From NCBI RefSeq assembly GCF_013030945.1, contig NZ_JABBXF010000066.1, forward strand, positions 1-64,000: 64,000 nucleotides of DNA, written 5' to 3'. Positions 18,051 to 27,251 of the stretch are shown here, piece by piece. How positions within the stretch are numbered: the stretch's first letter is position 1; every line of letters begins with the position of its first letter. Position numbers and translations under genes: made by a program. A model generated the notes under the pieces. That model was not told the origin of the DNA. It did no database searches and saw only the letters and a list, made by a program, of their open reading frames with translations. Source of the stretch: Streptomyces morookaense (GTDB taxonomy: Bacteria > Actinomycetota > Actinomycetes > Streptomycetales > Streptomycetaceae).

Positions 18051-20570
18051 ATGGCATTCAATCACTTACCGGCAGGCGTGCACGACGCCTTGGCGCCATT
18101 GTCCGTCACGCCGGTGACACACTCGGTGTCGATGGCCAACGATCAACTCCCGCCGGAGGCGGGCGTACATCCCGCTCCCCGGACGGTCCTCGACCGACTC
18201 ACCGCCGGGGCAGGTCGGGCTGCACGCATCACTCATACGGAGCACTTGCCCCCTCGTCCCGGACGTCATGCCCCCTGGCCCGAGAAGATCCGGCCGGAGG
18301 TGATCGACGCCATCCGGGCCGCCGGGATCGAGCGCCCCTGGGCCCACCAGGCGCGCACGGCCGAGCACGCCCTGCACGGCGAGTCGGTCGTCGTGGCCAC
18401 CGGCACGGCCTCCGGCAAGTCCCTCGCCTACCTCGCGCCCGTCCTCAGCACCCTGCTGGACGGCTCGGAGGCCCCCAACGGCCGGGGCACCACCGCGCTC
18501 TACCTCGCCCCCACCAAGGCCCTCGCCGCCGACCAGCGCCGCGCCGTACGCGACCTGGCCGCGCCCCTGGGCAAGGGCGTCCGGGCCGCCGTGTACGACG
18601 GGGACACGCCGGTCGAGGAACGCGAATGGGTGCGTCAGTACGCCAACTACGCGCTCACCAACCCGGACATGCTCCACCGCTCGATCCTGCCCTCCCACCC
18701 CAGATGGGCCTCCTTCCTGCGCGCCCTGCGCTACGTCGTCGTCGACGAGTGCCACACCTACCGCGGGGTCTTCGGCTCGCACGTGGCCCAGGTGCTCCGC
18801 CGGCTGCGGCGCGTCTGCGCCCGCTACGGCTCCGACCCCGTCTTCCTGCTCGCCTCCGCCACCGCCTCCGACCCCGCCACGGCGGCGACCCGGCTCACCG
18901 GCGTGCCGGTCACCGGAATCACCGAGGACGCCTCCCCGCGCGGCGAGCTCGTCTTCGCCCTGTGGGAGCCGCCGCTCACCGAGCTTCACGGCGAACGGGG
19001 CGCCCCCGTCCGCCGCACCGCCACCGCCGAGACCGCCGATCTGCTGACCGACCTCGCCGTCCAGGGCGTCCGCACGGTCGCCTTCGTCCGCTCCCGGCGC
19101 GGCGCCGAGCTCGTCTCCCTGATCGCCCAGGAACGCCTGGCCGCCGTGGACCGCTCCCTCCCCTCCCGTGTCGCCGCCTACCGCGGCGGCTACCTCCCCG
19201 AGGAGCGCCGGGCCATCGAGCGCTCCCTGCACACCGGCGAGCTGCTCGGGCTCTCCGCCACCTCGGCCCTGGAACTGGGCGTCGACGTCGCCGGCCTCGA
19301 CGCCGTGCTCCTCTGCGGCTACCCCGGCACCCGCGCCTCCCTGTGGCAGCAGGCGGGCCGCGCGGGCCGGACGGGCCGGGGCGCCCTCGCCGTCCTGGTC
19401 GCCCGGGACGACCCGCTGGACACCTACCTCGTCCACCACCCCGAGGCACTCTTCCGGCAGCCCGTGGAGTCCACCGTGCTGGACCCCGACAACCCCTACG
19501 TCCTCGCCCCGCACCTGTGCGCCGCAGCCGCCGAACTGCCGCTCACCGAGGCCGACCTGTCACTCTTCGGGCCCGAGACCCGCAACCTCCTCTCCCAGCT
19601 CGAAGCCCGCAAACTGCTCCGCCGCCGCGCCGCCGCCTGGCACTGGACACGCCGCGAACGCGCCGCCGACCTCGCCGACATCCGGGGCGAGGGCGGCCGT
19701 CCCGTCCAGGTCGTCGAGGAGGGCACGGGCCGGCTGCTGGGCACGGTGGACGCGTCGGCCGCCCACACCACCGTCCACGAGGGCGCCGTCCACCTCCACC
19801 AGGGCCGCACCTACCTCGTGCGCCACCTCGACCTGGAGGAGTCCGTCGCCCTGGTCGAGCAGGCCGATCCGCCCTACTCGACGACCGCGCGCGACACCAC
19901 GGCCGTCTCCATCCTGGAGACCACCACCGAGATCCCCTGGGGGGACGCACGGCTGTGCTTCGGCTCCGTCGAGGTCACCAACCAGGTCGTCTCCTTCCTC
20001 CGCCGCAAACTCATCACCGGCGAGGTCCTCGGCGAGTCCAAGCTGGACCTGCCGCCCCGCACCCTGCGCACCCGCGCCGTGTGGTGGACCGTCACCGAGG
20101 ACCAGCTCGACGAGGCCCGCATCCACCCCGAGGCCCTCGGCGGGGCCCTGCACGCCGCGGAACACGCCTCCATCGGCATGCTCCCCCTCTTCGCCACCTG
20201 CGACCGCTGGGACATCGGCGGCGTCTCCGTCCCCCTCCACCCCGACACGCTCCTGCCGACCGTCTTCGTCTACGACGGCCACCCGGGCGGCGCGGGCTTC
20301 GCCGAACGCGCTTTCCGCACCGCCGCGCGCTGGCTCACCGCCACCCGCGAGGCGATCGCCTCCTGCGAGTGCGACACCGGCTGCCCGTCCTGCATCCAGT
20401 CCCCCAAGTGCGGCAACGGCAACGACCCGTTGGACAAACGAGCCGCCATCCGGCTGCTCACCCGCCTCCTCTCGGACGCACCGGCGGAGGACGGCGGCGA
20501 GGACACTCCGCCCCCACCGCCACCGGTACCGCCGCAGGTACCACCACCGGCACCGGATCAGCCCGCGTAG
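18051..20570 (+). CDS. DEAD/DEAH-box helicase with DUF1998 zinc-binding C-terminus
   Basis: 839-aa superfamily 2 helicase of the type next to tad clusters in many actinobacteria (the helicase/secretion neighbourhood). The ATG at 18051 gives MAFNHLPAGVHDAL; the frame is open further upstream but overlaps bldG. Walker A is ATGTASGKS near residue 122, and the Walker B box is VDECHTYRG. The second RecA lobe includes SATSALELGVD and QAGRAGRTGRG. The C-terminal DUF1998 domain has four cysteines (CECDTGC, CIQSPKCG) that likely bind zinc. It probably acts in DNA repair; the role is inferred. It converges on the tad operon with a 13-bp overlap at the 3' end. Confidence 0.93.
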   Translation: MAFNHLPAGVHDALAPLSVTPVTHSVSMANDQLPPEAGVHPAPRTVLDRLTAGAGRAARITHTEHLPPRPGRHAPWPEKIRPEVIDAIRAAGIERPWAHQARTAEHALHGESVVVATGTASGKSLAYLAPVLSTLLDGSEAPNGRGTTALYLAPTKALAADQRRAVRDLAAPLGKGVRAAVYDGDTPVEEREWVRQYANYALTNPDMLHRSILPSHPRWASFLRALRYVVVDECHTYRGVFGSHVAQVLRRLRRVCARYGSDPVFLLASATASDPATAATRLTGVPVTGITEDASPRGELVFALWEPPLTELHGERGAPVRRTATAETADLLTDLAVQGVRTVAFVRSRRGAELVSLIAQERLAAVDRSLPSRVAAYRGGYLPEERRAIERSLHTGELLGLSATSALELGVDVAGLDAVLLCGYPGTRASLWQQAGRAGRTGRGALAVLVARDDPLDTYLVHHPEALFRQPVESTVLDPDNPYVLAPHLCAAAAELPLTEADLSLFGPETRNLLSQLEARKLLRRRAAAWHWTRRERAADLADIRGEGGRPVQVVEEGTGRLLGTVDASAAHTTVHEGAVHLHQGRTYLVRHLDLEESVALVEQADPPYSTTARDTTAVSILETTTEIPWGDARLCFGSVEVTNQVVSFLRRKLITGEVLGESKLDLPPRTLRTRAVWWTVTEDQLDEARIHPEALGGALHAAEHASIGMLPLFATCDRWDIGGVSVPLHPDTLLPTVFVYDGHPGGAGFAERAFRTAARWLTATREAIASCECDTGCPSCIQSPKCGNGNDPLDKRAAIRLLTRLLSDAPAEDGGEDTPPPPPPVPPQVPPPAPDQPA

Positions 20571-20923
20571 ACCGGATCCACCGCTTCCGGAGGGCCCGCA
20601 CGGGAGCGGACCCGCACCCGGTACGGCCCCGCCCGGGCCTCGGCCGACACCTCGGCGATCTCACCGACGACGGCGCACCGCACCACCACCGCCTGCTGGG
20701 CCGCCGCGACCTTGCGGGCGAGCCCGCAGGCCACGTCCTTGCCGAGCAGGGCGTGGTCCGCCGCCGCCAGCGCCGCCAAGTCCGCCGCGCCGCCCGCGCG
20801 GTGGCGGGCGACCACCGCCTGGCCCATTGCCAGCACCGCGGCGAAGACCACGCAGAACGCCGTCGCGGCGACCGCCACCCAGACCGAGGCCATGCCCCGG
20901 TCACCGAACCGTCTCCTCCGCAA
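20558..20923 (-). CDS. TadE-like protein 2 (helicase/secretion neighbourhood)
   Basis: 121 aa, last gene of the tad operon. A basic N-terminus (MRRRRFGDRG) precedes MASVWVAVAATAF and a single hydrophobic helix, like a class III prepilin cleaved after the Gly. The rest is a small exported domain. The start overlaps the previous tadE-like gene by 23 bp, and its end overlaps the convergent helicase. Probably a minor pseudopilin. Confidence 0.85.
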   Translation of the reverse strand: MRRRRFGDRGMASVWVAVAATAFCVVFAAVLAMGQAVVARHRAGGAADLAALAAADHALLGKDVACGLARKVAAAQQAVVVRCAVVGEIAEVSAEARAGPYRVRVRSRAGPPEAVDPVYAG

Positions 20924-21245
20924 GGGCCACCGCCTCCCCGCTCACCCGGACCGCCAGCGGACCGGGCCCGGCCGCCCGGGCCTCGACCCGGACCCGCACC
21001 AGATCGCCCCGGCGCTCCACCCCGATGCGGGCCCCCTCCGGTGCGGCCGACCTGGCCGCCGCGACGGCCACCGACGGCGGATCGGACCGCGCAGCGGACC
21101 TGGCCCCCGACCTGGCCGCGTCCACGCACTCGATCTGCGCGGTCACGGCCATCAGCCCCCAGAGCAGCGTCACGCTGAACAGCACCAGGGTCGGCAGCAC
21201 CACAGCGGCCTCCGCCGTCACGTAACCGCCATCAGAACGGCGCAT
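20901..21245 (-). CDS. tadE: TadE-family minor pseudopilin
   Basis: 114 aa. The N-terminus MRRSDGG, then YVTAEAAVVLPTLVLFSV, is a prepilin-type leader with Glu after the cleavage Gly, followed by a transmembrane helix. The remainder is extracytoplasmic and Ala/Arg-rich with two Cys-poor strands. It overlaps the pilin gene by 14 bp and the next TadE-like gene by 23 bp, so the three are translationally coupled. Confidence 0.88.
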   Translation of the reverse strand: MRRSDGGYVTAEAAVVLPTLVLFSVTLLWGLMAVTAQIECVDAARSGARSAARSDPPSVAVAAARSAAPEGARIGVERRGDLVRVRVEARAAGPGPLAVRVSGEAVALAEETVR

Positions 21246-21429
21246 GGAGCGCCTTGCCGATCAGCGACTGCAGGGCGGAGCTGACAGCCCCGCTCGTCAC
21301 CACCTTGTAGAGCACCGCCGCCAGCGCACACGCCGCCAGCGTTCCCACGGCGTACTCGGCCGTGGTCATCCCTGCCTCGGCCGCCGCCTTCATCCGTGCC
21401 CAGCGCCGTGACCACCACGACATCACCAT
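21232..21429 (-). CDS. flp: Flp-type pilin (DUF4244)
   Basis: 65 aa. A positively charged leader of about 20 residues ends in EAG, followed by MTTAEYAVGTLAACALAAVL. That is the Flp prepilin pattern, with cleavage after Gly and Glu at +5. It is likely the major pilin of the tight-adherence system and would be processed by a prepilin peptidase not in this window. It lies 143 bp after tadC, the only long gap in the operon, which may allow separate or differential expression. Confidence 0.88.
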   Translation of the reverse strand: MVMSWWSRRWARMKAAAEAGMTTAEYAVGTLAACALAAVLYKVVTSGAVSSALQSLIGKALHAPF

Positions 21430-21572
21430 GATTGCGTCTCCCTTGCTTGTGTTGGTTGCACTGCTTTGCGCTGTCCTGCACTGCCTGTTGTCTTTGTCGC
21501 CTCGGCCGCACTACTGCCGTGCGGCTTCTCGTACTCGGTCGATCCGCTCCCGGTTGTCGTCCAGGAGCCGCG

Positions 21573-22460
21573 TCAACTCCCCTTCAAGAGCCCGCCGGCC
21601 AGCCCGTACACCACCGGCACCACGCCGACCGTCAGGAAGGCGGGGAGGAAGCACAGCCCCAGCGGTGCCGTGGCCAGGACACCCGCCCGGCGAGCGCGTA
21701 TGCCCGCCTCGCGGGTCCGGGCTGTGCGCAACTGGACGGCCAGTCGTGACATGGGCTCCACGGCGGGCACACCCGTCGCCTGGGCCCGCTCCAGACAACG
21801 CGCCAGCCCTCCGGCGCCGGGAAGGTTCCCCAGACGTCCCCAGGCCGCCGCCGGATCCCCGCCCAGCCGTACCTCCGCGGCCGCTTGGGCGAGCCGTTCA
21901 CCCACCGGGCCGCCCAGGGACGCCCCGACGGCCTCGGCAGCCTCCCGAGGCCCTGCACCGGCGGCGAGGCAGGCGGCCAGGAGATCGGCAGCGATGGGAA
22001 GTTGCCGCGCAACGTCCTCCGCCGGCACCTCACTCCCCGTGGACCGCCGCACACGTCTCCGCCACCGCCACACGCCGTACGCCACAGCGGCACCGGTCAG
22101 GCACCCGGCGGCGCCCCCGACCAAAACGAGCACGACAACTCCCGCGCCCCCTGCGAGAAGTCCGTCACCGGCCACCGCCTGCCGGGCCCGGACCCGCAGG
22201 CGGGCAACAGCACCTGCCCGACGGCCGGTTCCCCACAACGACGCCACCCGGCGGCGCACCACGCGTCTGCTGCGGACCCCGTTCACCAGCACGGCGGCCC
22301 CGACTGTGGCCATGGCCAGCGGAATCACAACTGCCGCGCACAGGACGAGGACTGCAAGCGGGGCGACCGGCCCCAGACCGCGGACGGCTTCACCGATCGT
22401 GTCTTCGTTGCTCACGCCAGGGATGAACGCACTTTCGCCGATCATTCCTTTGCCGATCAC
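21573..22460 (-). CDS. tadC: type II secretion system F family protein (TadC-like)
   Basis: 295-aa polytopic membrane protein, the second GspF-like inner-membrane platform of the tad system. The GTG at 22460 overlaps the tadB stop as GTGA; the ATG at 22445 is an alternative. Hydrophobic segments lie near residues 30-60 and 110-140, and two at the C-terminus (LGLCFLPAFLTVG, VPVVYGLAGGLL). The central cytoplasmic region (ADLLAACLAAGAGPREAAEAV) is the conserved GspF-type helix bundle. Confidence 0.9.
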   Translation of the reverse strand: MIGKGMIGESAFIPGVSNEDTIGEAVRGLGPVAPLAVLVLCAAVVIPLAMATVGAAVLVNGVRSRRVVRRRVASLWGTGRRAGAVARLRVRARQAVAGDGLLAGGAGVVVLVLVGGAAGCLTGAAVAYGVWRWRRRVRRSTGSEVPAEDVARQLPIAADLLAACLAAGAGPREAAEAVGASLGGPVGERLAQAAAEVRLGGDPAAAWGRLGNLPGAGGLARCLERAQATGVPAVEPMSRLAVQLRTARTREAGIRARRAGVLATAPLGLCFLPAFLTVGVVPVVYGLAGGLLKGS

Positions 22461-23362
22461 GAGCGACCGCCTCCCCCGGCCTCCCCGGCGGCGGACCGGA
22501 CGATCCGGCCCGTCCACATGAGCCCCGCCCACTCGAGCAGCCCTCCGAGCACCAGGCAGCCGAGCCCGGCCGGGGTGTGCAACAGCACCCGCAGCGGGGC
22601 CGCCCCGAGTGCCGCCCCCATGAGGAGGACGAGCGCCGGGAGGACGGCGAGCATCGCCGCGGTCGATCTCGTGCCCGCCAACTGGGCCCGGAGCTCCTCC
22701 CGCTGGTCCCGTTCGGCGGCAAGAGCCGCAGCCACCCGCTCCAGCCCGGCGGCGAGCCCTGCTCCCCCGTCGACCGCGACCCGCCAGCAGGCGGCCACAC
22801 CGTTCAGCCCGTGCGCCCCCGGACCGCTCCCCGCCTTCCGCAACGCCCTCGGGACGTCCCCGCCGAACCGCGCGGCCGCGGGCACCGCCGCCCAGCCCGG
22901 CCCGAGATCCTCGCCACCGGCCTCCGCCACGGCCTCGCCGGGCTGTCTTCCGGCCCGCAAGTCGCCCGCGACGGTCCCGCACAGATCGATCACGGCGGCT
23001 TCCCGAGCCTCCCGTTCACGCTGCCGGGCGCGAGCGGCGAGCCACCGCCGCACCACGGGAACCGCCAACACCCCGGCCAGCAGCGGCAGTACCGAATGCC
23101 CCAGCAGGGCCACCAGGCAGCCGAGCGGCACGCACATCCACTCGCGCCGTTCCTGCCACGCCCGGCGCAGACGCCTTTCCCCCTGGCGAAGCCAGAGTTG
23201 CGGTGCGGGCCCCTGCGGACCGGCCGTTCCGCCGCCCGCCAGGAGGAGCCTGGCACGGCGCACTTGCCGGCCCGGCCGCGACAGGGCACCGGCCGCCACT
23301 GCCGCGCAGAGCAGCGCCGCGCACCAGGACACGGCCTGCGGCGACATCCCGGCGGCGGTCAT
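22457..23362 (-). CDS. tadB: type II secretion system F family protein (TadB-like)
   Basis: 301-aa inner-membrane platform protein of the tad pilus machine. The ATG at 23362 overlaps the tadA stop as ATGA, which fixes the start. Hydrophobic segments lie at the N-terminus, around residues 90-120 and at the C-terminus (LAVLPALVLLMGAALG). The middle carries the GspF motif region (GDLRAGRQPGEAVAEAG). It is coupled to tadC by a GTGA overlap. Confidence 0.91.
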   Translation of the reverse strand: MTAAGMSPQAVSWCAALLCAAVAAGALSRPGRQVRRARLLLAGGGTAGPQGPAPQLWLRQGERRLRRAWQERREWMCVPLGCLVALLGHSVLPLLAGVLAVPVVRRWLAARARQREREAREAAVIDLCGTVAGDLRAGRQPGEAVAEAGGEDLGPGWAAVPAAARFGGDVPRALRKAGSGPGAHGLNGVAACWRVAVDGGAGLAAGLERVAAALAAERDQREELRAQLAGTRSTAAMLAVLPALVLLMGAALGAAPLRVLLHTPAGLGCLVLGGLLEWAGLMWTGRIVRSAAGEAGGGGRS

Positions 23363-24516
23363 GGCGCACCCCCGCCACGCTCGCACAGCTCCGCCAAACG
23401 CGCCCACCCCGGCGCCCGTTCGAACCCTTCAGCGCCCCATACGGCTGCGGGGACGGTCGTCACGAAGCCGCTCCCGTCCCGGTCGAGCACGTGCACCTCC
23501 GCGACCCGCCTGCGCCCGCGGCGGTCGCGCGCCAGGTGGATCACCACCGACAGCGCGGCCGCCAACTGGCTGTGCAGTGCTGCCCGGTCGAGTCCAGCCG
23601 TCGAGCCCAGCGCCTCCAGCCGGGCGGGCACGTCGGAGGCGGCATTCGCATGCACCGTCCCGCACCCGCCTTCGTGGCCCGTGTTGAGCGCGGCAAGAAG
23701 ATCCAGCACTTCGGCGCCGCGCACCTCGCCGACGACCAGGCGGTCCGGGCGCATCCGGAGCGCCTGGCGCACCAGGTCCCGCAAAGTGACCAGACCGGTG
23801 CCCTCCTGATTCGCCGGGCGGCTCTCCAGACGGACCACGTGAGGGTGGTCCGGGCGCAGTTCGGCCGAGTCCTCGGTGAGCACGATGCGTTCGTCCGGTG
23901 CGACCAGCCCGAGCAGGGTGGACAGCAGCGTGGTCTTCCCGCTGCCCGTACCTCCGCTGATCACGAACGACAGCCGGGCGGCCAACACGGCCCGCAACAG
24001 CCTCTGTCCGCCGGGCGGAACCGTCCCCGCTGCCACCAGCTCGTCCAAGGAGAAGGCGCGGGGCCGGACGACGCGCAGCGACAGGCAGGTCGATCCGACG
24101 GCCACCGGCGGCAGCACGGCGTGCAGCCGGGTGCCGTCGGGCAGGCGGGCGTCCACCCAGGGCCGGGCGTCGTCCAGGCGGCGTCCGGCGATGGCGGCGA
24201 GCCGCTGCGCGAGCCTGCGCACCGCTGCCGCGTCCGGGAAGGCCACTCCGGTCCGCTCCAGTCCCGCTCCACGGTCCACCCAGACCCGGTCGGGGGCGGT
24301 GACCAGCACATCGGTCACATCGGGTTCGGCCAGGAGGGGTTCCAGCGGGCCGGCCCCGGTCAGCTCGGAGCGCAACCGGTCGGCGGCGCCGAGCACTTCG
24401 GCGTCCCCGAGCAGCCGTCCCTCGTGCCGCAGGGCCTCCGCGACCCGGGCGGGGGTGGGCTCCAGCCCGCTCTCCGCCAGCCGCAGCCGTACGGCGTCCA
24501 GCAGGGCGCCCTTCAT
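23359..24516 (-). CDS. tadA: tad secretion ATPase (TadA/CpaF family)
   Basis: 385-aa hexameric ATPase that powers pilus assembly. Walker A is GGTGSGKTT near residue 190, with Asp and His boxes around LTEDSAELRPDHPH and the CpaF motif RMRPDRLVVGEVRG; TGHEGGCGTVHAN follows. The N-terminal 150 residues are the usual substrate-interaction domain. The ATG overlaps the ssd stop by four bases and the stop overlaps tadB. Confidence 0.94.
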   Translation of the reverse strand: MKGALLDAVRLRLAESGLEPTPARVAEALRHEGRLLGDAEVLGAADRLRSELTGAGPLEPLLAEPDVTDVLVTAPDRVWVDRGAGLERTGVAFPDAAAVRRLAQRLAAIAGRRLDDARPWVDARLPDGTRLHAVLPPVAVGSTCLSLRVVRPRAFSLDELVAAGTVPPGGQRLLRAVLAARLSFVISGGTGSGKTTLLSTLLGLVAPDERIVLTEDSAELRPDHPHVVRLESRPANQEGTGLVTLRDLVRQALRMRPDRLVVGEVRGAEVLDLLAALNTGHEGGCGTVHANAASDVPARLEALGSTAGLDRAALHSQLAAALSVVIHLARDRRGRRRVAEVHVLDRDGSGFVTTVPAAVWGAEGFERAPGWARLAELCERGGGAP

Positions 24517-25622
24517 ACCGGCACACCTCCGTCGCCGATCTGCACCGCGTCCCAGAACCGCGCGCAGAAGCGGGCCAGGGGGCCTCGCGTGCCGCCACCG
24601 GGCGGCCTTCCGGAGACCAGGGCCTGCGACAGGCCCGGCTCGGGCGGCAGTTCACCTGCCAGGGGCAGACCGAGGAGGCGCGCGATCTCGTCCCCGTCGA
24701 GCCCGGAACCGAACGGACCCCGGGCCACGGCCCGGAGGTCGTCCAGCACCATGCCCACCGTGGCCGCCACGCTCCGGGCCGCCGCGACGGCACGCAGTTC
24801 CGCGGGCACCACGAGCAGCCCCACGTCGAGCTGTTCGAGGGCGGTGAGGGCGGCGTCGTCCAGCCGGCGCGGCAGATCCACGACCACCGCTCCGCCGCGC
24901 CGCCGGGCCGCGGCGAGCACGGCCCGCATCGCGTCCGGCGGCACCACCGTGCAGTCGCTCCTGTCCCAGCTCAGCACCCGCAGGTCGTGCATCTCGGGCA
25001 GCGCCTCCTCCAGTGCCTGGCCCGCCACCCTGCCCCGCGAATCGGCGAAGGCGGGCCAGCGGAGCCCTTCCGCCCTCTCGCCCCCGAGCAGCACGTCGAG
25101 CCCGCCGCCCAGCGGATCACCGTCGATCAGCACGGTGCGCAGCCCCGCGCGGGCCGCGGCGAGGGCGAGTGCGCAGGCCAGCGTGCTGGCCCCGGCGCCT
25201 CCTCTCCCGCCGATGACCCCCACCGTGAACGCGGCGCGTCCCACGCCCTCCACCGCGTCGGCGATCCTGTCGACGAGCCATTTCTCACCGTCGGGCAGCA
25301 GTGCCACATGGCAGGCGCCGATCCCGACGGCCCGCTGCCAGACGCCCGGATCGTCCATGTCCTTGCCGACGAGCACCACCGCGTCCCTCCGGCCGGCGGC
25401 GCCGAGCCGCCCGGCGCAGTCGTCGCCGACCAGGACGAGCGGCGCGGATTCCCAACTCGCCCTGCGCGCGGGCGTTCCATGGGCGACCTCGGGAACGGCC
25501 CCGGCAGCGGCGCACAGCCGCAGCAGGTCGTCGAGCAGTCCTTCGTCCTCGGTGACGATCAGCGGCCCGTTCTGTCTGCCGGGCATGGAAGCGTGCCAAT
25601 CGGATGTACGGGATCCGGTCAC
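24513..25622 (-). CDS. ssd: septum-site-determining protein Ssd / CpaE-like MinD ATPase
   Basis: 369 aa, first gene of the tad operon. The GTG at 25622 has GGGAGGG just upstream. An N-terminal receiver-like region (residues 15-110) precedes a MinD/ParA-type domain with a deviant Walker A, GGRGGAGAST; the usual Lys of KGGxGKT is absent, as in many CpaE proteins. Rv3660c of M. tuberculosis is the named homologue and affects septation. A role in positioning the secretion machine is likely. The intergenic region upstream contains two DnaA-box-like sites and a 6C RNA. Confidence 0.88.
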   Translation of the reverse strand: MTGSRTSDWHASMPGRQNGPLIVTEDEGLLDDLLRLCAAAGAVPEVAHGTPARRASWESAPLVLVGDDCAGRLGAAGRRDAVVLVGKDMDDPGVWQRAVGIGACHVALLPDGEKWLVDRIADAVEGVGRAAFTVGVIGGRGGAGASTLACALALAAARAGLRTVLIDGDPLGGGLDVLLGGERAEGLRWPAFADSRGRVAGQALEEALPEMHDLRVLSWDRSDCTVVPPDAMRAVLAAARRRGGAVVVDLPRRLDDAALTALEQLDVGLLVVPAELRAVAAARSVAATVGMVLDDLRAVARGPFGSGLDGDEIARLLGLPLAGELPPEPGLSQALVSGRPPGGGTRGPLARFCARFWDAVQIGDGGVPV

Positions 25623-25708
25623 GGTGCCCTCCCCTCTCACTACGCGCTCTCGATCCGCGGGCATCGCGGAAGTCGCGGGGAATCACCGTGCAGCGAACCG
25701 GGAAATCG

Positions 25709-25737
25709 TGTGGATCTTGGTCAAAAACTGTGGACAA
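25709..25737. promoter_or_regulatory. DnaA-box pair upstream of ssd/tad operon
   Basis: TGTGGACAA at 25729-25737 is an exact Streptomyces DnaA box (TTGTCCACA on the minus strand). TGTGGATCT at 25709-25717 is an imperfect copy in the same orientation, 20 bp away. They lie 87-115 bp before the ssd start. Confidence 0.55.
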
Positions 25738-25894
25738 CTCAGCGGATGTGAATATCCCGCTCACCTATACCGGTGACTTCCGGAGAGCGGCGGTTTGATT
25801 ACGCTGCGTCACGAGCACGAAGGGGGCAGGAGCGCCGCCGGACGCGGCCGCACGAGGGGAGGAAGGCCCGATGGGGATGGACGAAACACATCCG

Positions 25895-25975
25895 GACATG
25901 CGACGACCCCCGCCGGGGGGGAGAGCGGGGGTCGTCCCCACGGCCGACTCGGGGGGGGAGGAGCCGGACCGGGTT
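25895..25975 (-). ncRNA. 6C small RNA
   Basis: On the minus strand two consecutive hairpins each carry a run of at least six cytosines in the loop, the defining feature of the actinobacterial 6C RNA. The 5' hairpin (25967-25944) has stem CCGGCTC/GAGTCGG around CTCCCCCCCC. The 3' hairpin (25936-25902) has a 12-bp perfect stem GACGACCCCCGC/GCGGGGGTCGTC around TCTCCCCCCCG and can also act as terminator. The location fits too: in M. tuberculosis, as I recall, the 6C RNA lies by Rv3660c (ssd), and S. coelicolor has one near the same genes. In mycobacteria its C-rich loops pair with G-rich mRNA leaders. Exact ends are estimated. Confidence 0.9.
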
Positions 25976-26072
25976 AGACACGGTCGCGAACGATCCGTGA
26001 CTTCCATGGTGTACCCGAGAGCCTTCTCAGGCAAACCCACACGCCTCAGCTTACGCCGAATGGAGGGCCCCT

Positions 26073-26972
26073 ATGCTCGGCGGAGTGGAAAACCACTCCT
26101 TGCCCCGGACGGCCGCCTTCTTTGATCTGGACAAGACGGTCATTGCCAAGTCGAGCACGCTCACCTTCGGCAAGTCCTTCTACCAAGGCGGCTTGATCAA
26201 CCGGCGTGCCGTGCTGCGCACCGCGTATGCACAGTTCGTCTTCCTGGCCGGCGGTGCCGACCACGATCAGATGGAACGCATGCGCCAGTATCTCTCCGGA
26301 CTCTGCCGCGGCTGGAATGTCCAGCAGGTCCGGGAGATCGTCGCGGAAACCCTGCACGAGCTCATCGACCCGATCATTTACGACGAGGCCGCATCGCTCA
26401 TCGAGGAGCACCACGCGGCCGGCCGCGATGTCGTGATCGTCAGCACCTCGGGCGCCGAGGTGGTCGAGCCGATCGGCCGGCTGCTGGGCGCCGACCGGGT
26501 CGTCGCCACGCGCATGGTCGTGGAGGACGGCGCGTTCACCGGGGAGGTCGAGTACTACGCCTACGGCCCCACCAAAGCAGAGGCCATCAGGGAGCTCGCA
26601 CAGTCGGAGGGCTACGACTTGGCGCGCTGCTACGCCTACAGCGACTCGGTGACGGACATCCCCATGCTGGAGTCGGTGGGCCATCCGCACGCGGTCAATC
26701 CCGACCGGGCCCTGCGCCGCGAGGCCGTCGCCCGCGACTGGCCCGTTCTCACCTTCAGCCGCCCCGTGCGGCTCAGGCAGCGCGTGGCCTCCCTGGCCAT
26801 GCCCTCGCGTCCGGCGCTGGTCATGGCCGCGGCGTTCGGCGCGGCCGCCGCCACCGCAGGCCTGGTCTGGCTGGCGGGCCGCCGCCGCAACTACCCGACT
26901 GCTTTGCCCGGCTTTGACGGCAAAAGCAAAGAACTGCGGCTTGGACTTCCGCATCTCCGGCGACAGGAGTAG
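26073..26972 (+). CDS. HAD-IB family phosphatase, membrane anchored
   Basis: 299-aa haloacid dehalogenase-type hydrolase (the morphological differentiation-associated type in Streptomyces). The start is ATG 26073, with GGAGGG seven bases before it. Motif I is FDLDKT with Asp18 and Asp20, motif II is IVSTSG, and motif IV is YSDSVTDIPML. A C-terminal segment at about residues 249-268 (ALVMAAAFGAAAATAG) is a transmembrane anchor, followed by a basic tail. The substrate is unknown; serine-phosphate or phospholipid phosphatases are the nearest relatives. It is divergent from the 6C RNA and ssd. Confidence 0.9.
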   Translation: MLGGVENHSLPRTAAFFDLDKTVIAKSSTLTFGKSFYQGGLINRRAVLRTAYAQFVFLAGGADHDQMERMRQYLSGLCRGWNVQQVREIVAETLHELIDPIIYDEAASLIEEHHAAGRDVVIVSTSGAEVVEPIGRLLGADRVVATRMVVEDGAFTGEVEYYAYGPTKAEAIRELAQSEGYDLARCYAYSDSVTDIPMLESVGHPHAVNPDRALRREAVARDWPVLTFSRPVRLRQRVASLAMPSRPALVMAAAFGAAAATAGLVWLAGRRRNYPTALPGFDGKSKELRLGLPHLRRQE

Positions 26973-27251
26973 AAAGGACTTGACGGCCCGCGAGACCAGG
27001 GACATCCGGGAGGACGCCCTTCACGCACCAAGGCCCCACGGACCGCGCACGAACGTCGGGCACCCACGCGACGCCGACCCGTCGATTACGGGCCAGCCGC
27101 ACCAGGTGACGGGCGAAGTCCCCGACCTGATGGGCAAGTTTCGTGCACGCATGGTAACCCGATGGACGTGCCAGCGGCGGTACCAATGCAGGACCGGTAC
27201 CGCCGCAACCCTGTGCACAGGCACGTCACGGCGCGCCCGCACGGAAGCCCG

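Noticed and set aside
25765..26040. Small frames on both strands over the ssd/HAD intergenic region
   Set aside because: The conserved structure there is the 6C RNA; the frames lack ribosome binding sites and coding character.
26821..27186. Minus-strand frame with HLVRLARNRRVGVAWVPDVR
   Set aside because: Briefly protein-like, but it continues into the antisense of the HAD gene and has no start signal; the 280-bp convergent gap is left without a gene.
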